Below are positions 46,747 to 57,922 of a stretch of DNA of 64,000 nucleotides, piece by piece. The DNA is from Flavobacterium circumlabens (GTDB taxonomy: Bacteria > Bacteroidota > Bacteroidia > Flavobacteriales > Flavobacteriaceae), in NCBI RefSeq assembly GCF_004345565.1, contig NZ_SLWA01000001.1:95892-159891 (forward strand). The letters are read 5' to 3'. The notes beneath the pieces are model-generated. The model was not told where the DNA came from and did not search any database. It saw only the letters and a program-made list of their open reading frames with translations. The position numbers and the translations under genes are program-made. The stretch's first letter is position 1; every line of letters starts with the position of its first letter.

Positions 46747-47562
46747 ATGGCAAACAAAATAGAAGTTAAAGACTTACTAGAAGCAGGTGTTCACTTTGGA
46801 CACATGACTAGAAAATGGGATCCAAACATGGCTCCTTACATTTATATGGAGCGTAATGGTATACACATTATCAATCTATATAAAACTGCAGCTAAAATTG
46901 AAGAAGCTAATGAAGCTTTGAAAAAAATCGCTGCATCAGGTAGAAAAATATTATTCGTAGCTACCAAAAAACAAGCAAAAGACATCGTTGCTGAAAAAGC
47001 AAAAGCTGCAAACATGCCTTATATCACTGAAAGATGGCCTGGTGGAATGCTAACTAACTTCGTAACTATCAGAAAGGCAGTTAAAAAAATGTCTTCTATT
47101 GATAAAATGAAGAAAGATGGTACTTTCATGACTCTTTCTAAAAAAGAGCGTTTGCAAGTTGATCGTCTACGTGCTAAATTAGAGAAAAACTTAGGTTCAA
47201 TCGCTGATATGTCTAGACTACCTGCAGCATTGTTCGTAGTAGATATCAAAGCTGAACATATCGCAATAAAAGAAGCACAAAAATTAAACATTCCAGTTTT
47301 CGCAATGGTTGATACGAATTCTGACCCAAGAGAGGTTGATTACGTTATTCCTGCAAATGATGATGCTTCTAAATCAATTGACAAAATTTTATCTTTAGTA
47401 ACTGCTGCTGTAATCGAAGGTCTTTCTGACAGAGGTTCTGACAAAGAAACTGAAGTTTTTACTGAAGAAGCTGCTGTTGAAGCTGCTCCTGCTGTAGAGG
47501 CTGCACCAGCTGTTGAAGCTGCACCGGCTGTTGAAGCTGCTGCTCCTGCAACTGAAGAATAA
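46747..47562 (+). CDS. rpsB: Ribosomal protein S2 (uS2)
   Basis: 271 residues. Canonical LLEAGVHFGHMTRKWDPNMAPYIY, ERWPGGMLTNF and the FAMVDTNSDPREVDYVIPANDD motif. The C-terminus is a repetitive acidic tail (about residues 240-271) of tandem EAAPAV units, typical of Bacteroidota S2. Followed by tsf after 140 bp. Confidence 0.97.
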   Translation: MANKIEVKDLLEAGVHFGHMTRKWDPNMAPYIYMERNGIHIINLYKTAAKIEEANEALKKIAASGRKILFVATKKQAKDIVAEKAKAANMPYITERWPGGMLTNFVTIRKAVKKMSSIDKMKKDGTFMTLSKKERLQVDRLRAKLEKNLGSIADMSRLPAALFVVDIKAEHIAIKEAQKLNIPVFAMVDTNSDPREVDYVIPANDDASKSIDKILSLVTAAVIEGLSDRGSDKETEVFTEEAAVEAAPAVEAAPAVEAAPAVEAAAPATEE

Positions 47563-47571
47563 ATAACAATT

Positions 47572-47674
47572 TAAATTCCAAATTTTAAATTCCAAAATCC
47601 AAAAAAAAAAAATTAAAAACATTATGTTGATAATTTAATAAAATTGGAGTTTGGGATTTAAAAGATGGAATTTT
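47572..47674. repeat. AAATTCCAA-type inverted repeat between rpsB and tsf
   Basis: Left part AAATTCCAAATTTTAAATTC (from 47572) and right part GAGTTTGGGATTTAAAAGAT (to about 47674) are imperfect reverse complements. It interrupts the rpsB-tsf pair without an obvious terminator. Confidence 0.6.
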
Positions 47675-47702
47675 TACTTTTAACATTAAAATTCAAAATA
47701 TT

Positions 47703-48665
47703 ATGGCAACAATTACTGCTGCAGATGTAAATAAATTAAGACAAACTACAGGTGCCGGAATGATGGACTGTAAAAAAGCTTTAGTTGAGGCTGATGGAGA
47801 TTTCGATAAAGCTATTCAAGTCCTTAGAGAAAAAGGACAAAAAGTTGCTGCTAACCGTTCTGACCGTGAGTCTTCTGAAGGAGCTGCTGTTTCTTTTATC
47901 AATGCTGACAATACTAAAGGAGCTATCATTACTTTAAACTGCGAAACTGATTTCGTAGGTAAAAATGAGGCTTTCGTAACTTTGGCTAAAGAATTAGTAG
48001 AAAAAGCTATCAATTTCTCTTCTAAAGAAGAATTCTTAGCTTCAGATTTCAACGGAATTACTGTTGCTGAAAAATTAATTGAGCAAACTGGAGTTATCGG
48101 AGAAAAAATCGAAATCGGTGGTTTTGAAATCTTAGAAGGTGCTTTTGTTGGATCTTATGTTCACGTTAACAAAATTGCTGCATTAACTGCAATTTCTGCT
48201 GCAGTTCCTAACGCTGACGTTTTAACTAAAGATGTTTCTATGCAAGTTGCTTCTATGGGAGCTGATACATTATCTTACAAAGATTTTGATCCTGCTTTCG
48301 TTGAATCTGAACTTGCTGCTCGTATTGCTGTAATCGAAAAGGATAATGAAGAAGCAAAACGTTTAGGAAAAACTTTAAAAAATGTTCCTAAATATATTTC
48401 TTTCTCTCAATTAACGGAAGAAGTTTTAAAACAAGCTGAAGAAGATGCTAAAGCGGAATTAAAAGCTGAAGGTAAACCAGAGCAAATTTGGGACAAAATT
48501 ATCCCAGGAAAAGTGCAACGTTTCATCTCTGACAATACTACTTTAGACCAGGAGAAAGCCTTACTAGATCAAAACTTCATCAAAGATGACAGTAAAAAAG
48601 TTAGTGATTATGTTAAAGGATTCAACGTTGAAATTTCAGGTTTCAAAAGAGTTACTTTAGGTTAA
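47703..48665 (+). CDS. tsf: Elongation factor Ts
   Basis: 320 residues. Nucleotide exchange factor for EF-Tu. N-terminal UBA-like domain (VNKLRQTTGAGMMDCKKALVEADGDFDKAIQVLREKG) and the dimerisation core with NCETDFVGKNEAF. Longer than the E. coli protein by a C-terminal insertion, as in relatives. Confidence 0.97.
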   Translation: MATITAADVNKLRQTTGAGMMDCKKALVEADGDFDKAIQVLREKGQKVAANRSDRESSEGAAVSFINADNTKGAIITLNCETDFVGKNEAFVTLAKELVEKAINFSSKEEFLASDFNGITVAEKLIEQTGVIGEKIEIGGFEILEGAFVGSYVHVNKIAALTAISAAVPNADVLTKDVSMQVASMGADTLSYKDFDPAFVESELAARIAVIEKDNEEAKRLGKTLKNVPKYISFSQLTEEVLKQAEEDAKAELKAEGKPEQIWDKIIPGKVQRFISDNTTLDQEKALLDQNFIKDDSKKVSDYVKGFNVEISGFKRVTLG

Positions 48666-48684
48666 TATATTATTATTTCAATAT

Positions 48685-48722
48685 AAAAAGCCCGAATATT
48701 TATTTATTCGGGCTTTTTTATT
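48685..48722. terminator. Bidirectional terminator between tsf and the M3 peptidase gene
   Basis: AAAAAGCCCGAATA/TATTCGGGCTTTTT, a 14-bp stem with a short loop and A/T runs on both sides. Confidence 0.9.
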
Positions 48723-48738
48723 TGCTGATTTCAGGCTC

Positions 48739-50859
48739 TTAGTTTTTCTTCTCTACGATCGGAAAGTTTCTCGCACGCATTAAAGCATCAGACTTAGGGG
48801 CTCTTCCTCTGAAGTTCTCATATGCTTTTTCCTGATCAATCGTGTTTCCAACGCTAAATACAGTATCATAAAGACGTTTGGCTACTTCTTTGTCATAAGG
48901 GCCTTTTCCTTCAAGGAAAGCTTCGTAGGCATCTGCATTTATAACGTCAGCCCATAAATAACTATAGTATCCGGCTGCATATCCATCACTCGAAAAAATA
49001 TGTCCAAATTGTGGAATTCTGTGGCGCATTACAATCTCAGAAGGCATATGTAGCGCATCTAATGTTTCTTTTTCAAATTTATGAGGATCAATAGCTGTCG
49101 TAGTCAAATGAAGCTTCATATCTATTAAAGAACTTGAAATAGTTTCTACAGTAGAGAATCCTTCACCAAAGTTGGCTGCTCTTTCAATTCTTTCCACCAA
49201 TGCATGCGGCAAAGGCTGATTCGTTTTGTAATGCAAGGCAAATTTATTCAAAACTTCAGGAGTAGCCAGCCAATGCTCTAACAACTGAGAAGGAAACTCT
49301 ACATAATCCCTGGCTACCGATGTGCCGGATAAACTAGGATAGGTTACATTGGAGCACAAACTATGAAGCGCATGCCCAAATTCATGAAATAGTGTTGTAG
49401 CATCCTCCCATGAAATTAAAATAGGCTCATTTGCAGTGCCTTTAATAAAATTGCAATTGTTAGAAACAATCGTCAGCACGTCACCATCCAGTTTTTGCTG
49501 ATCCCTGTAAGAATTCATCCATGCGCCGGAACGCTTTCCTGTACGTGCATAAGGATCAAAATACCACAATCCTACCACTTTACCGGTTAGCTTATTACTT
49601 ACCTCCCAAACACGCACATCCGGATGATATACCGGAACATTTGTAATTTGTTTAAAATTTAAATTGAATAATTCACCCGCAACCCAAAACATTCCTTCGC
49701 GCAGGTTTTCTAATTGCAAATAAGGCTTCACCTCATTTTGGTCTAAATCATACTTTGCTTTCCTTACTTTTTCAGCATAGAAACGATAATCCCAAGGCTG
49801 AATTTTAAATGTACCGCCTTCCGCATCCACAATTTTTTGCATTTCAGCAACATCCTGATGTACTTTTTCTACAGCCGGAGTCCAGACAGATTCCATTAGT
49901 GCCATTGTTTTCTGTGGTTCTTTTGCCATTTTATTTGACAAACTCCAATGAGCGAATGAAGGGAAACCAAGTATTTTGGCTTTTTCCGTACGTAATTGCA
50001 AAATAGAGACTAAAGTGGCATTATTATCATTCGCATTTCCGTTATCACCTCGTTTCACAAAAATATTAAAAGCCTTTTCGCGCAAATCCCTACGATTGGA
50101 AAAAGTCAAAAAAGGTTCGATTGAAGAACGCGTATTGGCAACACATCCCATTACGCCTAATTTTCTCTCTTTCGCTTCTGCAATTGCTGCATTTTTCACT
50201 TCAGCAGGAAGGCCGTCGAAATCGGCTTCAGTCTTTAATTCCACATACTGATCATGTTCTTCTGCCAGCAAATTTTGACTGAATTTCGTAAAAAGTGTCG
50301 CCAGCTGCTTATTGATTTCAGCTACTTTTTCTTTATCGGCATTATTTAATTTTGCTCCTTCACGAACGAATTCTGTATAATACAACCAAATTAAGCGTTG
50401 TTGTTCACTCGTAAGTTTTTTACTTTCTTTTGAATTATATAACGTTTCGATCCTTTCGAAAAGCTTTTTATTCTGATTGATCTTATCATTGAATTCAGAA
50501 AATTTAGGAGACATTTCCGTATCTACGGCATTAAACTCCGGACTGCTTAAATTTGATCTGTAAATTCCGTAAACTGTAGCAATTCTTGTAATTGTTTTTC
50601 CGGAAAGCTCCAAAGCCGCTATCGTATTGTCAAAAGTCGGAGCTTTTGGATTATTGGCAATAGCATCTACTTCGTTAAGTTTTTCCTGAATTCCGAACTC
50701 AATTGCCGGTTTAAAATCTGATACTTTATACTCATTAAAAGCAGGAACGCCTCCATAAGGGCCGACCCATTTTTTAAGCAGCGGATTCTCAGAATTGGTT
50801 TGTGCGTGTGACGCAAAAAAAGTTGTACCCATAAGAAAAATTCCTATTATTTTTTTCAT
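48739..50859 (-). CDS. M3 family metallopeptidase (peptidyl-dipeptidase Dcp-like), exported
   Basis: 706 residues from the ATG at 50859 (MKKIIGIFLM); an ATG at 50865 would add two residues. Signal peptide ends at SHAQ (about 20). Thimet-type catalytic domain with the zinc site FHEFGHALHSL and downstream Glu ligand in EFPSQLLEHW. Cleaves short peptides in the periplasm, probably removing C-terminal dipeptides. Own -7 box candidate TATTTTTG on the minus strand at 50902-50909. Confidence 0.93.
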   Translation of the reverse strand: MKKIIGIFLMGTTFFASHAQTNSENPLLKKWVGPYGGVPAFNEYKVSDFKPAIEFGIQEKLNEVDAIANNPKAPTFDNTIAALELSGKTITRIATVYGIYRSNLSSPEFNAVDTEMSPKFSEFNDKINQNKKLFERIETLYNSKESKKLTSEQQRLIWLYYTEFVREGAKLNNADKEKVAEINKQLATLFTKFSQNLLAEEHDQYVELKTEADFDGLPAEVKNAAIAEAKERKLGVMGCVANTRSSIEPFLTFSNRRDLREKAFNIFVKRGDNGNANDNNATLVSILQLRTEKAKILGFPSFAHWSLSNKMAKEPQKTMALMESVWTPAVEKVHQDVAEMQKIVDAEGGTFKIQPWDYRFYAEKVRKAKYDLDQNEVKPYLQLENLREGMFWVAGELFNLNFKQITNVPVYHPDVRVWEVSNKLTGKVVGLWYFDPYARTGKRSGAWMNSYRDQQKLDGDVLTIVSNNCNFIKGTANEPILISWEDATTLFHEFGHALHSLCSNVTYPSLSGTSVARDYVEFPSQLLEHWLATPEVLNKFALHYKTNQPLPHALVERIERAANFGEGFSTVETISSSLIDMKLHLTTTAIDPHKFEKETLDALHMPSEIVMRHRIPQFGHIFSSDGYAAGYYSYLWADVINADAYEAFLEGKGPYDKEVAKRLYDTVFSVGNTIDQEKAYENFRGRAPKSDALMRARNFPIVEKKN

Positions 50860-51012
50860 TATCATTAATTTACTTGATCTAAATGAATTTTGTTAGTTTC
50901 TCAAAAATAACTAAAAAACGCCATTGAATAGAAAAATTTAACTTTCAGTATTCTTAAATCAGCTAATTATTTAATTTAAATTCAAACTGTTTTATGTTAT
51001 AAAGAAAAAACT

Positions 51013-51020
51013 TAAATTTG
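51013..51020 (+). promoter_or_regulatory. -7 box for the queuosine precursor transporter
   Basis: TAAATTTG, a perfect TAnnTTTG match ending 21 bp before the ATG at 51042. It contains the upstream TTG that might otherwise be taken as a start. Confidence 0.5.
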
Positions 51021-51041
51021 AAACTTCAATCACAAAAAGAT

Positions 51042-51704
51042 ATGTTCAAAACCAAAAAAGAAATTGTCTTTGTTATTCTTGCAGGAATTTTTATCACTAA
51101 TGCTGTAGTAGCTGAATTAATTGGAGGAAAATTAATTCAAATTGGGCCATTTGTAATGAGTATCGGAATTCTGCCCTGGCCTATCGTTTTTCTTACAACC
51201 GATTTAATCAATGAGTATTTTGGAGAAAAGGGAGTTAAAAAACTTTCTTTTATAACAGCTTGTCTGATCGCTTATGCCTTTCTAATCTTATTTATGGCTA
51301 TCGTAATTCCCGCGGCAAAAGGCATCAGCCCGGTAAATGATGAACAATTTCTCGCCGTTTTCGGACAAAGTATGTGGATTATTGTCGGAAGTCTTATTGC
51401 CTTTATGGCCTCTCAGCTTATAGATGTATGGATCTTTTGGTTTTTTAAAAGACGCACAGGTGAAAAAAAAATATGGCTGAGAACTACCGGATCTACCGTA
51501 GTCTCTCAATTATTTGATTCGTTTATTGTTCTCGGAATTGCTTTCTGGCTACCGGGAAAAATCAATTTTGACACTTTTATTTCTTCAGCCTTAACGGGTT
51601 ATGTTTTTAAACTGTCAGTCGCCATTTTATTAACTCCGTTAATTTATCTGGGGCATCATTTAATCAAAAAATATTTGAAAGAGGATTCTTCTGTTAAAGA
51701 TTAA
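51042..51704 (+). CDS. Queuosine precursor transporter (YhhQ / VUT family)
   Basis: 220 residues from the ATG at 51042. About six membrane helices; the family signature is ILPWPIVFLTTDLINEYFGEKGVKKL, with the later FKRRTGEKKIWLRTTGSTVVSQLFDSFIVLGIAFW. Imports queuosine precursors such as preQ0/preQ1. Together with queG this supports queuosine salvage. The following lipoprotein gene starts 15 bp after. Confidence 0.9.
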   Translation: MFKTKKEIVFVILAGIFITNAVVAELIGGKLIQIGPFVMSIGILPWPIVFLTTDLINEYFGEKGVKKLSFITACLIAYAFLILFMAIVIPAAKGISPVNDEQFLAVFGQSMWIIVGSLIAFMASQLIDVWIFWFFKRRTGEKKIWLRTTGSTVVSQLFDSFIVLGIAFWLPGKINFDTFISSALTGYVFKLSVAILLTPLIYLGHHLIKKYLKEDSSVKD

Positions 51705-51719
51705 GCGTACCTTGTAGTT

Positions 51720-52400
51720 ATGAAAAAGATAATTGCCATCTTACTCCTTTCAATAGCCTGTTTTTTTACAGGCTGTGGTGACGATGCAAAAAAACAGGCT
51801 AAACAAGAAACCGTTTATCCGGTCAATAAATTAAACCCTGCTCCGGTAAAAATCTTAAAAAAAGCAACACCGAAAACTACACTTATTTCAAATTCCAAAA
51901 AAAGAGCTCTTGCTGAAAAAAAGAATATTTTTTCAGTAAAAGCAGAACATGATTTTGAGCCGCAAATTAAAAACCAACAGATTATAGCAAACAGTCCTAA
52001 ATTAGATCTTAGTGAAGAGGCAAATAAAACCCTGATGACGTTCGTTAATTTGCGCAAAATACTTTACGGAAGCAAAATTGGACAGACTTTAACTCAGGAG
52101 GAACTCACTCAAAAATTTGAAATTCCGGAAGAAGCTGTTAAACTTGTAAAAAGTATTACAAAAACCGACGATGATGAAATTGCCGTAAAATGGCGTTCGA
52201 CATGGTTGGTAGAAAAGATTTCCGATGCTAAATTCAGAGACGGCCTGATGAAAATCACCTTTAAAGCCAATAAACTATACACTTCAGGGACTGCAATTGG
52301 CATCAAATACGACAAGAAGATTTATAATGAACTGGTTATAATTGGCCGTTCTGCTTATATTCCGGGCGTAAAAGGATATAGCTGGCAAATTGGAAAATAA
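51720..52400 (+). CDS. Lipoprotein of unknown function
   Basis: 226 residues. N-terminal lipoprotein signal MKKIIAILLLSIACFFTGC with Cys19 as lipidation site. Then a Lys/Pro-rich linker (20-90) and a C-terminal domain of about 130 residues (LDLSEEANKTLMTFVNLRKILYGS, DDEIAVKWRSTWLVEKISDAKFRDG) that I do not recognise. Closely follows the queuosine transporter gene and may be cotranscribed. Confidence 0.75.
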   Translation: MKKIIAILLLSIACFFTGCGDDAKKQAKQETVYPVNKLNPAPVKILKKATPKTTLISNSKKRALAEKKNIFSVKAEHDFEPQIKNQQIIANSPKLDLSEEANKTLMTFVNLRKILYGSKIGQTLTQEELTQKFEIPEEAVKLVKSITKTDDDEIAVKWRSTWLVEKISDAKFRDGLMKITFKANKLYTSGTAIGIKYDKKIYNELVIIGRSAYIPGVKGYSWQIGK

Positions 52401-52498
52401 TAGAGAAACAAAAACCTGGTTAAAGACTAGTGCTTAAAGGTTTCGCGTGTCCTTTATTTGGTAATGAAGCTTTATACATAATTAAAAAAAGACACGAA

Positions 52499-52879
52499 AT
52501 GAACTCTGACGAAATAATTATTTTTTTAGAAAAGTACAATTACAAGTACACCGTAAAACAAAATTTGATAACTGTAAATCTTGAATTTTCACAAAATGTT
52601 ATTATTGATTTATCGAGTCCGGGGAAACTTAAAATAAGCGATCAGCTTGTTAGCTGGAATTTTTTAACAGGAGTTATTACAATGAGTTTGAAAAATGCCT
52701 TTGTGTATAATTTTGTACTAACCGTGTTTTTTGGCTTTTTTTGTCAATATGCTGAAGTATTGAACCATAATTTAACGAATATATATCTAACTTTTATAAG
52801 CTGGATCTTAATTTTTATAATCTTTTACCTGATCAAACTTGAAAGTTTTAAATTACAACTTATAGCAGCTACAAAATAG
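52499..52879 (+). CDS. Small membrane protein of unknown function
   Basis: 126 residues from the ATG at 52499 (MNSDEIIIFLEKYNYKY); the frame extends upstream to 52430 without conserved sequence. An N-terminal polar part of about 60 residues is followed by two membrane helices (about 66-85 and 95-115). No family recognised. Confidence 0.55.
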   Translation: MNSDEIIIFLEKYNYKYTVKQNLITVNLEFSQNVIIDLSSPGKLKISDQLVSWNFLTGVITMSLKNAFVYNFVLTVFFGFFCQYAEVLNHNLTNIYLTFISWILIFIIFYLIKLESFKLQLIAATK

Positions 52880-52931
52880 ATGTATAAATCTCAAACTTAC
52901 TAATTGAGATTCTTTATATTTGAAATAAAAA

Positions 52932-53489
52932 ATGGAGCCTATTCGATGCAGCTGGTGTTCCGCCAGTGATTTATACAAAAAATACCATGACGAAGAATGG
53001 GGCGTTCCGGTATATGACGATGCTTCATTATTCGAATTTTTAATTCTGGAAACTTTTCAGGCAGGTTTGAGCTGGATTACCATTTTAAATAAAAGAGAAA
53101 ATTTCAGGACTGCTTTTGATGATTTCGATTATAAAAAAATAGCCCATTATCCGGAAGATAAAATTGAATCTTTATTACTCGATACCGGAATTATCCGCAA
53201 CAGGCTTAAGATTCGAGCTACCATTTCAAACGCGCAGGCCTTTCTAAAAATACAGGAAGAATTTGGAAGTTTCTCTGACTATATCTGGAAATTCACCAAT
53301 GGAAAACCAATCATAAACAATCCGAAGACATCAAAGGATGTTCCTGCTACTACTCCACTCTCCGATGAAATCAGTAAAGATTTAAAAAAAAGAGGCTTCA
53401 AATTCGTAGGTTCAACGGTTATTTATGCTCATATGCAGGCTACGGGCATGGTCAACGATCACGTTGAGGACTGCTGGACGAGGACTTAG
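52932..53489 (+). CDS. tag: DNA-3-methyladenine glycosylase I
   Basis: 185 residues, normal length. Removes 3-methyladenine from DNA. Start RCSWCSASDLYKKYHDEEWGVPVYDD, conserved ETFQAGLSWITILNKRENFR, and a C-terminal pattern (GFKFVGSTVIYAHMQATGMVNDHVEDC) with His and Cys zinc ligands of the Tag fold. Confidence 0.95.
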   Translation: MEPIRCSWCSASDLYKKYHDEEWGVPVYDDASLFEFLILETFQAGLSWITILNKRENFRTAFDDFDYKKIAHYPEDKIESLLLDTGIIRNRLKIRATISNAQAFLKIQEEFGSFSDYIWKFTNGKPIINNPKTSKDVPATTPLSDEISKDLKKRGFKFVGSTVIYAHMQATGMVNDHVEDCWTRT

Positions 53490-53495
53490 TAGACT

Positions 53496-53625
53496 GTTTT
53501 CAGTCGCAGTTTTCAGTCTGTTTGCAAGTCCCCTTTCTCAGTCGCAGTTTCAGTCTCTTTGCGGGTTTCCAGTTTTAAGTTTTATGAAAATCTGAAAACT
53601 GCGGCTAAAAACTGCGACTGAAAAC
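53496..53625. repeat. CAGTCGCAGTTTTCAG palindromic repeat element
   Basis: GTTTTCAGTCGCAGTTTT at 53496-53513 is the exact reverse complement of 53608-53625. A second direct copy of CAGTCGCAGTTTCAGTCT begins at 53539 (period 38 from 53501). It lies just upstream of the thi promoter. Confidence 0.8.
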
Positions 53626-53635
53626 TTTTTTTCCT

Positions 53636-53643
53636 TACATTTG
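53636..53643 (+). promoter_or_regulatory. -7 box of the thiamine operon
   Basis: TACATTTG matches TAnnTTTG. The predicted start (about 53650) coincides with the start of the TPP aptamer. Confidence 0.55.
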
Positions 53644-53651
53644 CTTCACAC

Positions 53652-53731
53652 TTTAGGGGTGTCTGCAACATTGCAGGCTGAGATTTTACCCTCTGAACCT
53701 GATCTAGTTCATACTAGCGTAGGGAAAAGTA
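53652..53731 (+). promoter_or_regulatory. TPP riboswitch (THI element)
   Basis: Hallmarks in order: GGGGTGTC (P2), GCTGAGAT near 53678, ACCCTCTGAACCTGATCTAG (53688-53707) and TAGCGTAGGGAA. It controls the thi operon that begins with thiS at 53808 by sensing thiamine pyrophosphate. Confidence 0.95.
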
Positions 53732-53807
53732 AGATGACTTCTTCGCGCATTTTTGTGCGCAATTGTAGCCATTCCTAAAGTATTATTATATACTAAACTC
53801 AAAAGGA

Positions 53808-54014
53808 ATGGAACTAAAAATCAACCAACAAATCAAAAAATTCAATGCTGAAACACTTAGCGTTCAGTCATTGCTCGATCTCGAAATTCCAAACAAACAA
53901 AACGGAATCGCCGTGGCGGTCAACAGCACCGTAATTCCAAAACTACACTGGAATTCACACCTTATTCAGGAAACAGACGAGATTCTAATTATTTCAGCAA
54001 CGCAGGGTGGATAA
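53808..54014 (+). CDS. thiS: Sulfur carrier protein ThiS
   Basis: 68 residues, ubiquitin-like fold, ending in the required C-terminal Gly-Gly (ATQGG). Adenylated by ThiF, then carries sulfur as thiocarboxylate to ThiG. First gene after the TPP riboswitch. Confidence 0.95.
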   Translation: MELKINQQIKKFNAETLSVQSLLDLEIPNKQNGIAVAVNSTVIPKLHWNSHLIQETDEILIISATQGG

Positions 54015-54018
54015 AAGT

Positions 54019-54064
54019 TAAATTCCAATCTTGAGGGTTTAGGATAAATTCTAAATTCCAATTT
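54019..54064. repeat. AAATTCCAA-type repeat between thiS and thiC
   Basis: TAAATTCCAATCTTGAGGGT (54019 onward) and TAAATTCTAAATTCCAATTT (to 54064) form a short direct repeat in the 105-bp gap. Confidence 0.5.
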
Positions 54065-54074
54065 TACTTTATAA

Positions 54075-55943
<1,869 letters not shown>

Positions 55944-55981
55944 GAAAGAAAACAGTAAAGATTAAAGAAAAAAATCAGGCT

Positions 55982-56572
55982 ATGATTGTTATTACCAATC
56001 CTTCTGCTATTGCAAATGAAATCAACCTGATCCATTCTCTTTTTGAGGAAGGATTAGGTCTATTTCATGTTCGAAAACCTGAATTTTCTGAAATTGAAAT
56101 GGCAAAATTCATTCATCAGATCAAACAGGAGTTCAGATCTAAATTGGTATTACACAATCACCATCAAATTGCAGCAGATTTTGGAATTGACAGGATTCAT
56201 TTTTCCGAAAAAGAAAGAAAAAAGGCTTCGGAAATTTCATCAGAGAACAAAATAATTTCAACTTCTGTGCATTCAATTGAAGCTTTTAATGCATTGAATC
56301 CGAATTTTGAATATGCTTTTTTAAGTCCTGTTTTTAAAAGTATTTCGAAACAAAATTATGCATCCGAAACTGATCTTTTTGAAGCTTTGAAATCAAGAAC
56401 AAATTTCAAAACAAAAATTGTTGCCTTAGGTGGAATTCATCCAGAAAACATTCAAAAAGTACTTAAAAACGGCTTTGATGACATTGCCCTTTTAGGAGCG
56501 ATCTGGAATCATAAAAATCCTGTAACCCAATTTAAATTATGCCAGAAAATCGTCCATACGCACTCTCTATAG
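55982..56572 (+). CDS. ThiE/TenI-family TIM-barrel protein (likely TenI-like thiazole tautomerase)
   Basis: 196 residues, shorter and more divergent than the ThiE at 57284. Keeps LFHVRKPEFSEIE, LHNHHQIAADFGIDRIHFSE, LSPVFKSISK and ALGGIHPENIQ, but lacks the ThiE substrate-binding motif VNDNVxLAxxIxADGVHLG. This pattern fits the TenI branch, known in Bacillus to aromatise the thiazole product of ThiG. A second synthase is the alternative. Its 3' end overlaps thiD by 34 bp. Confidence 0.75.
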   Translation: MIVITNPSAIANEINLIHSLFEEGLGLFHVRKPEFSEIEMAKFIHQIKQEFRSKLVLHNHHQIAADFGIDRIHFSEKERKKASEISSENKIISTSVHSIEAFNALNPNFEYAFLSPVFKSISKQNYASETDLFEALKSRTNFKTKIVALGGIHPENIQKVLKNGFDDIALLGAIWNHKNPVTQFKLCQKIVHTHSL

Positions 56573-57294
56573 CAGGTTTTGACCCGACCGGTGGTGCAGG
56601 AGTTTTAGCTGATATTAAAACTTTCGAGCAGCATCAGGTCAGCGGTTTTGCCATTTCGACAGCGAATACACTTCAGACCGAAAATCAGTTTTATGACATT
56701 CAATGGACTGATTTAAGTTTTGTTATCCGGTCTGTGGAGACCTTATTTCAAAACTATAAAATCAAAGCCGTGAAAATCGGAATTACTCCGGATTTAAATT
56801 ATTTAAGCCGAATTGTTTCAGCCATAAAACTTGCCTCTTCAACCACAAAAATTGTCTGGGACCCGGTTTTAAAATCAACAACTCAATTTGAGTTCCTTAA
56901 AATCACAGCTGATTTGAATCTTTATAAAATCTTATCCCAAATTGATCTGATTACACCCAATTACAAGGAAGCAGCGCTATTATTTCCGGACTTTTTATCG
57001 GAAGATTTTCAGAATAAAAACGAAATACCAACAGCTGTTTTAGTAAAAGGAGGACATAACGAAGCGAAAACCGGAACCGATTATCTGTTTCTGAAAGATG
57101 AAATAATAGCATTACTGCCTTCTGAAAAAAAATGCTTCGAAAAACATGGTTCAGGCTGTGTGCTATCGGCAGCAATTGCCTCAAATCTTGCCTTAAATCA
57201 GACCCACGAAGAGGCTTGTAAAAACGCTAAAATTTACATAGAAAAATACCTGAGTTCAACACCAACTTTAATTGGCTATCATTATGTACCATAA
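56539..57294 (+). CDS. thiD: Hydroxymethylpyrimidine / phosphomethylpyrimidine kinase
   Basis: 251 residues. Ribokinase-fold enzyme phosphorylating HMP then HMP-P. Start YALSIAGFDPTGGAGVLADIKTFEQ, later VWDPVLKSTT, and the catalytic HGSGCVLSAAIA loop. Overlaps the preceding TenI-like gene by 34 bp and the following thiE by 11 bp, so translation is coupled. Confidence 0.95.
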   Translation: MPENRPYALSIAGFDPTGGAGVLADIKTFEQHQVSGFAISTANTLQTENQFYDIQWTDLSFVIRSVETLFQNYKIKAVKIGITPDLNYLSRIVSAIKLASSTTKIVWDPVLKSTTQFEFLKITADLNLYKILSQIDLITPNYKEAALLFPDFLSEDFQNKNEIPTAVLVKGGHNEAKTGTDYLFLKDEIIALLPSEKKCFEKHGSGCVLSAAIASNLALNQTHEEACKNAKIYIEKYLSSTPTLIGYHYVP

Positions 57295-57922
57295 ACTACA
57301 ATACATTTCGCAGGGAAATACAATTGAAAAGCAGTTGTACAATATTCATGACGCACTGGACAGTGGCTGCGACTGGATTCAGATGCGTTTCAAAAATCAA
57401 AGCGCTAAAAACTGTTTTGCATTAGCGGAAGCAGTAAAATTTTTATGTGAAGAATACCTTGCTAGCTTCATTGTAAACGACAATGTATATCTGGCACAGC
57501 AAATTGCCGCAGATGGTGTGCATTTAGGTCTCCTTGATACTAAAATTGAAGAAGCGAGAGCCATTCTGGGAAATACCAAAATAATCGGGGCTACTGCCAA
57601 TACATTCGACGATATTCAAAATCATATTGAAAATGGTTGTGATTATATTGGATTAGGGCCACTGCGCTTTACAACAACAAAAGAAAAATTAAGTCCGATT
57701 TTAGGTTTTGAAGGGTATCATGCAATTCTTCAAAAATTAAAAGAAAACCACCTTGACATTCCGGTTTATGCCATTGGCGGAGTGACCTCTGAAGATATCG
57801 ATCAACTGATGGAAATTGGACTCCATGGAATTGCTGTTTCCGGAATACTTACCAAAACTGATCAGAAAGAAAAACTCATTCAACAATTAAACGAAAAATT
57901 ATATGCAAACGTCGTCATTTAA
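57284..57922 (+). CDS. thiE: Thiamine-phosphate synthase
   Basis: 212 residues from the ATG at 57284; the in-frame TTG four codons earlier is inside thiD. Couples HMP-PP to thiazole-P. Motifs: [56 protein letters not shown]. The 3' end overlaps thiG by 20 bp. Confidence 0.95.
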   Translation: MYHKLQYISQGNTIEKQLYNIHDALDSGCDWIQMRFKNQSAKNCFALAEAVKFLCEEYLASFIVNDNVYLAQQIAADGVHLGLLDTKIEEARAILGNTKIIGATANTFDDIQNHIENGCDYIGLGPLRFTTTKEKLSPILGFEGYHAILQKLKENHLDIPVYAIGGVTSEDIDQLMEIGLHGIAVSGILTKTDQKEKLIQQLNEKLYANVVI

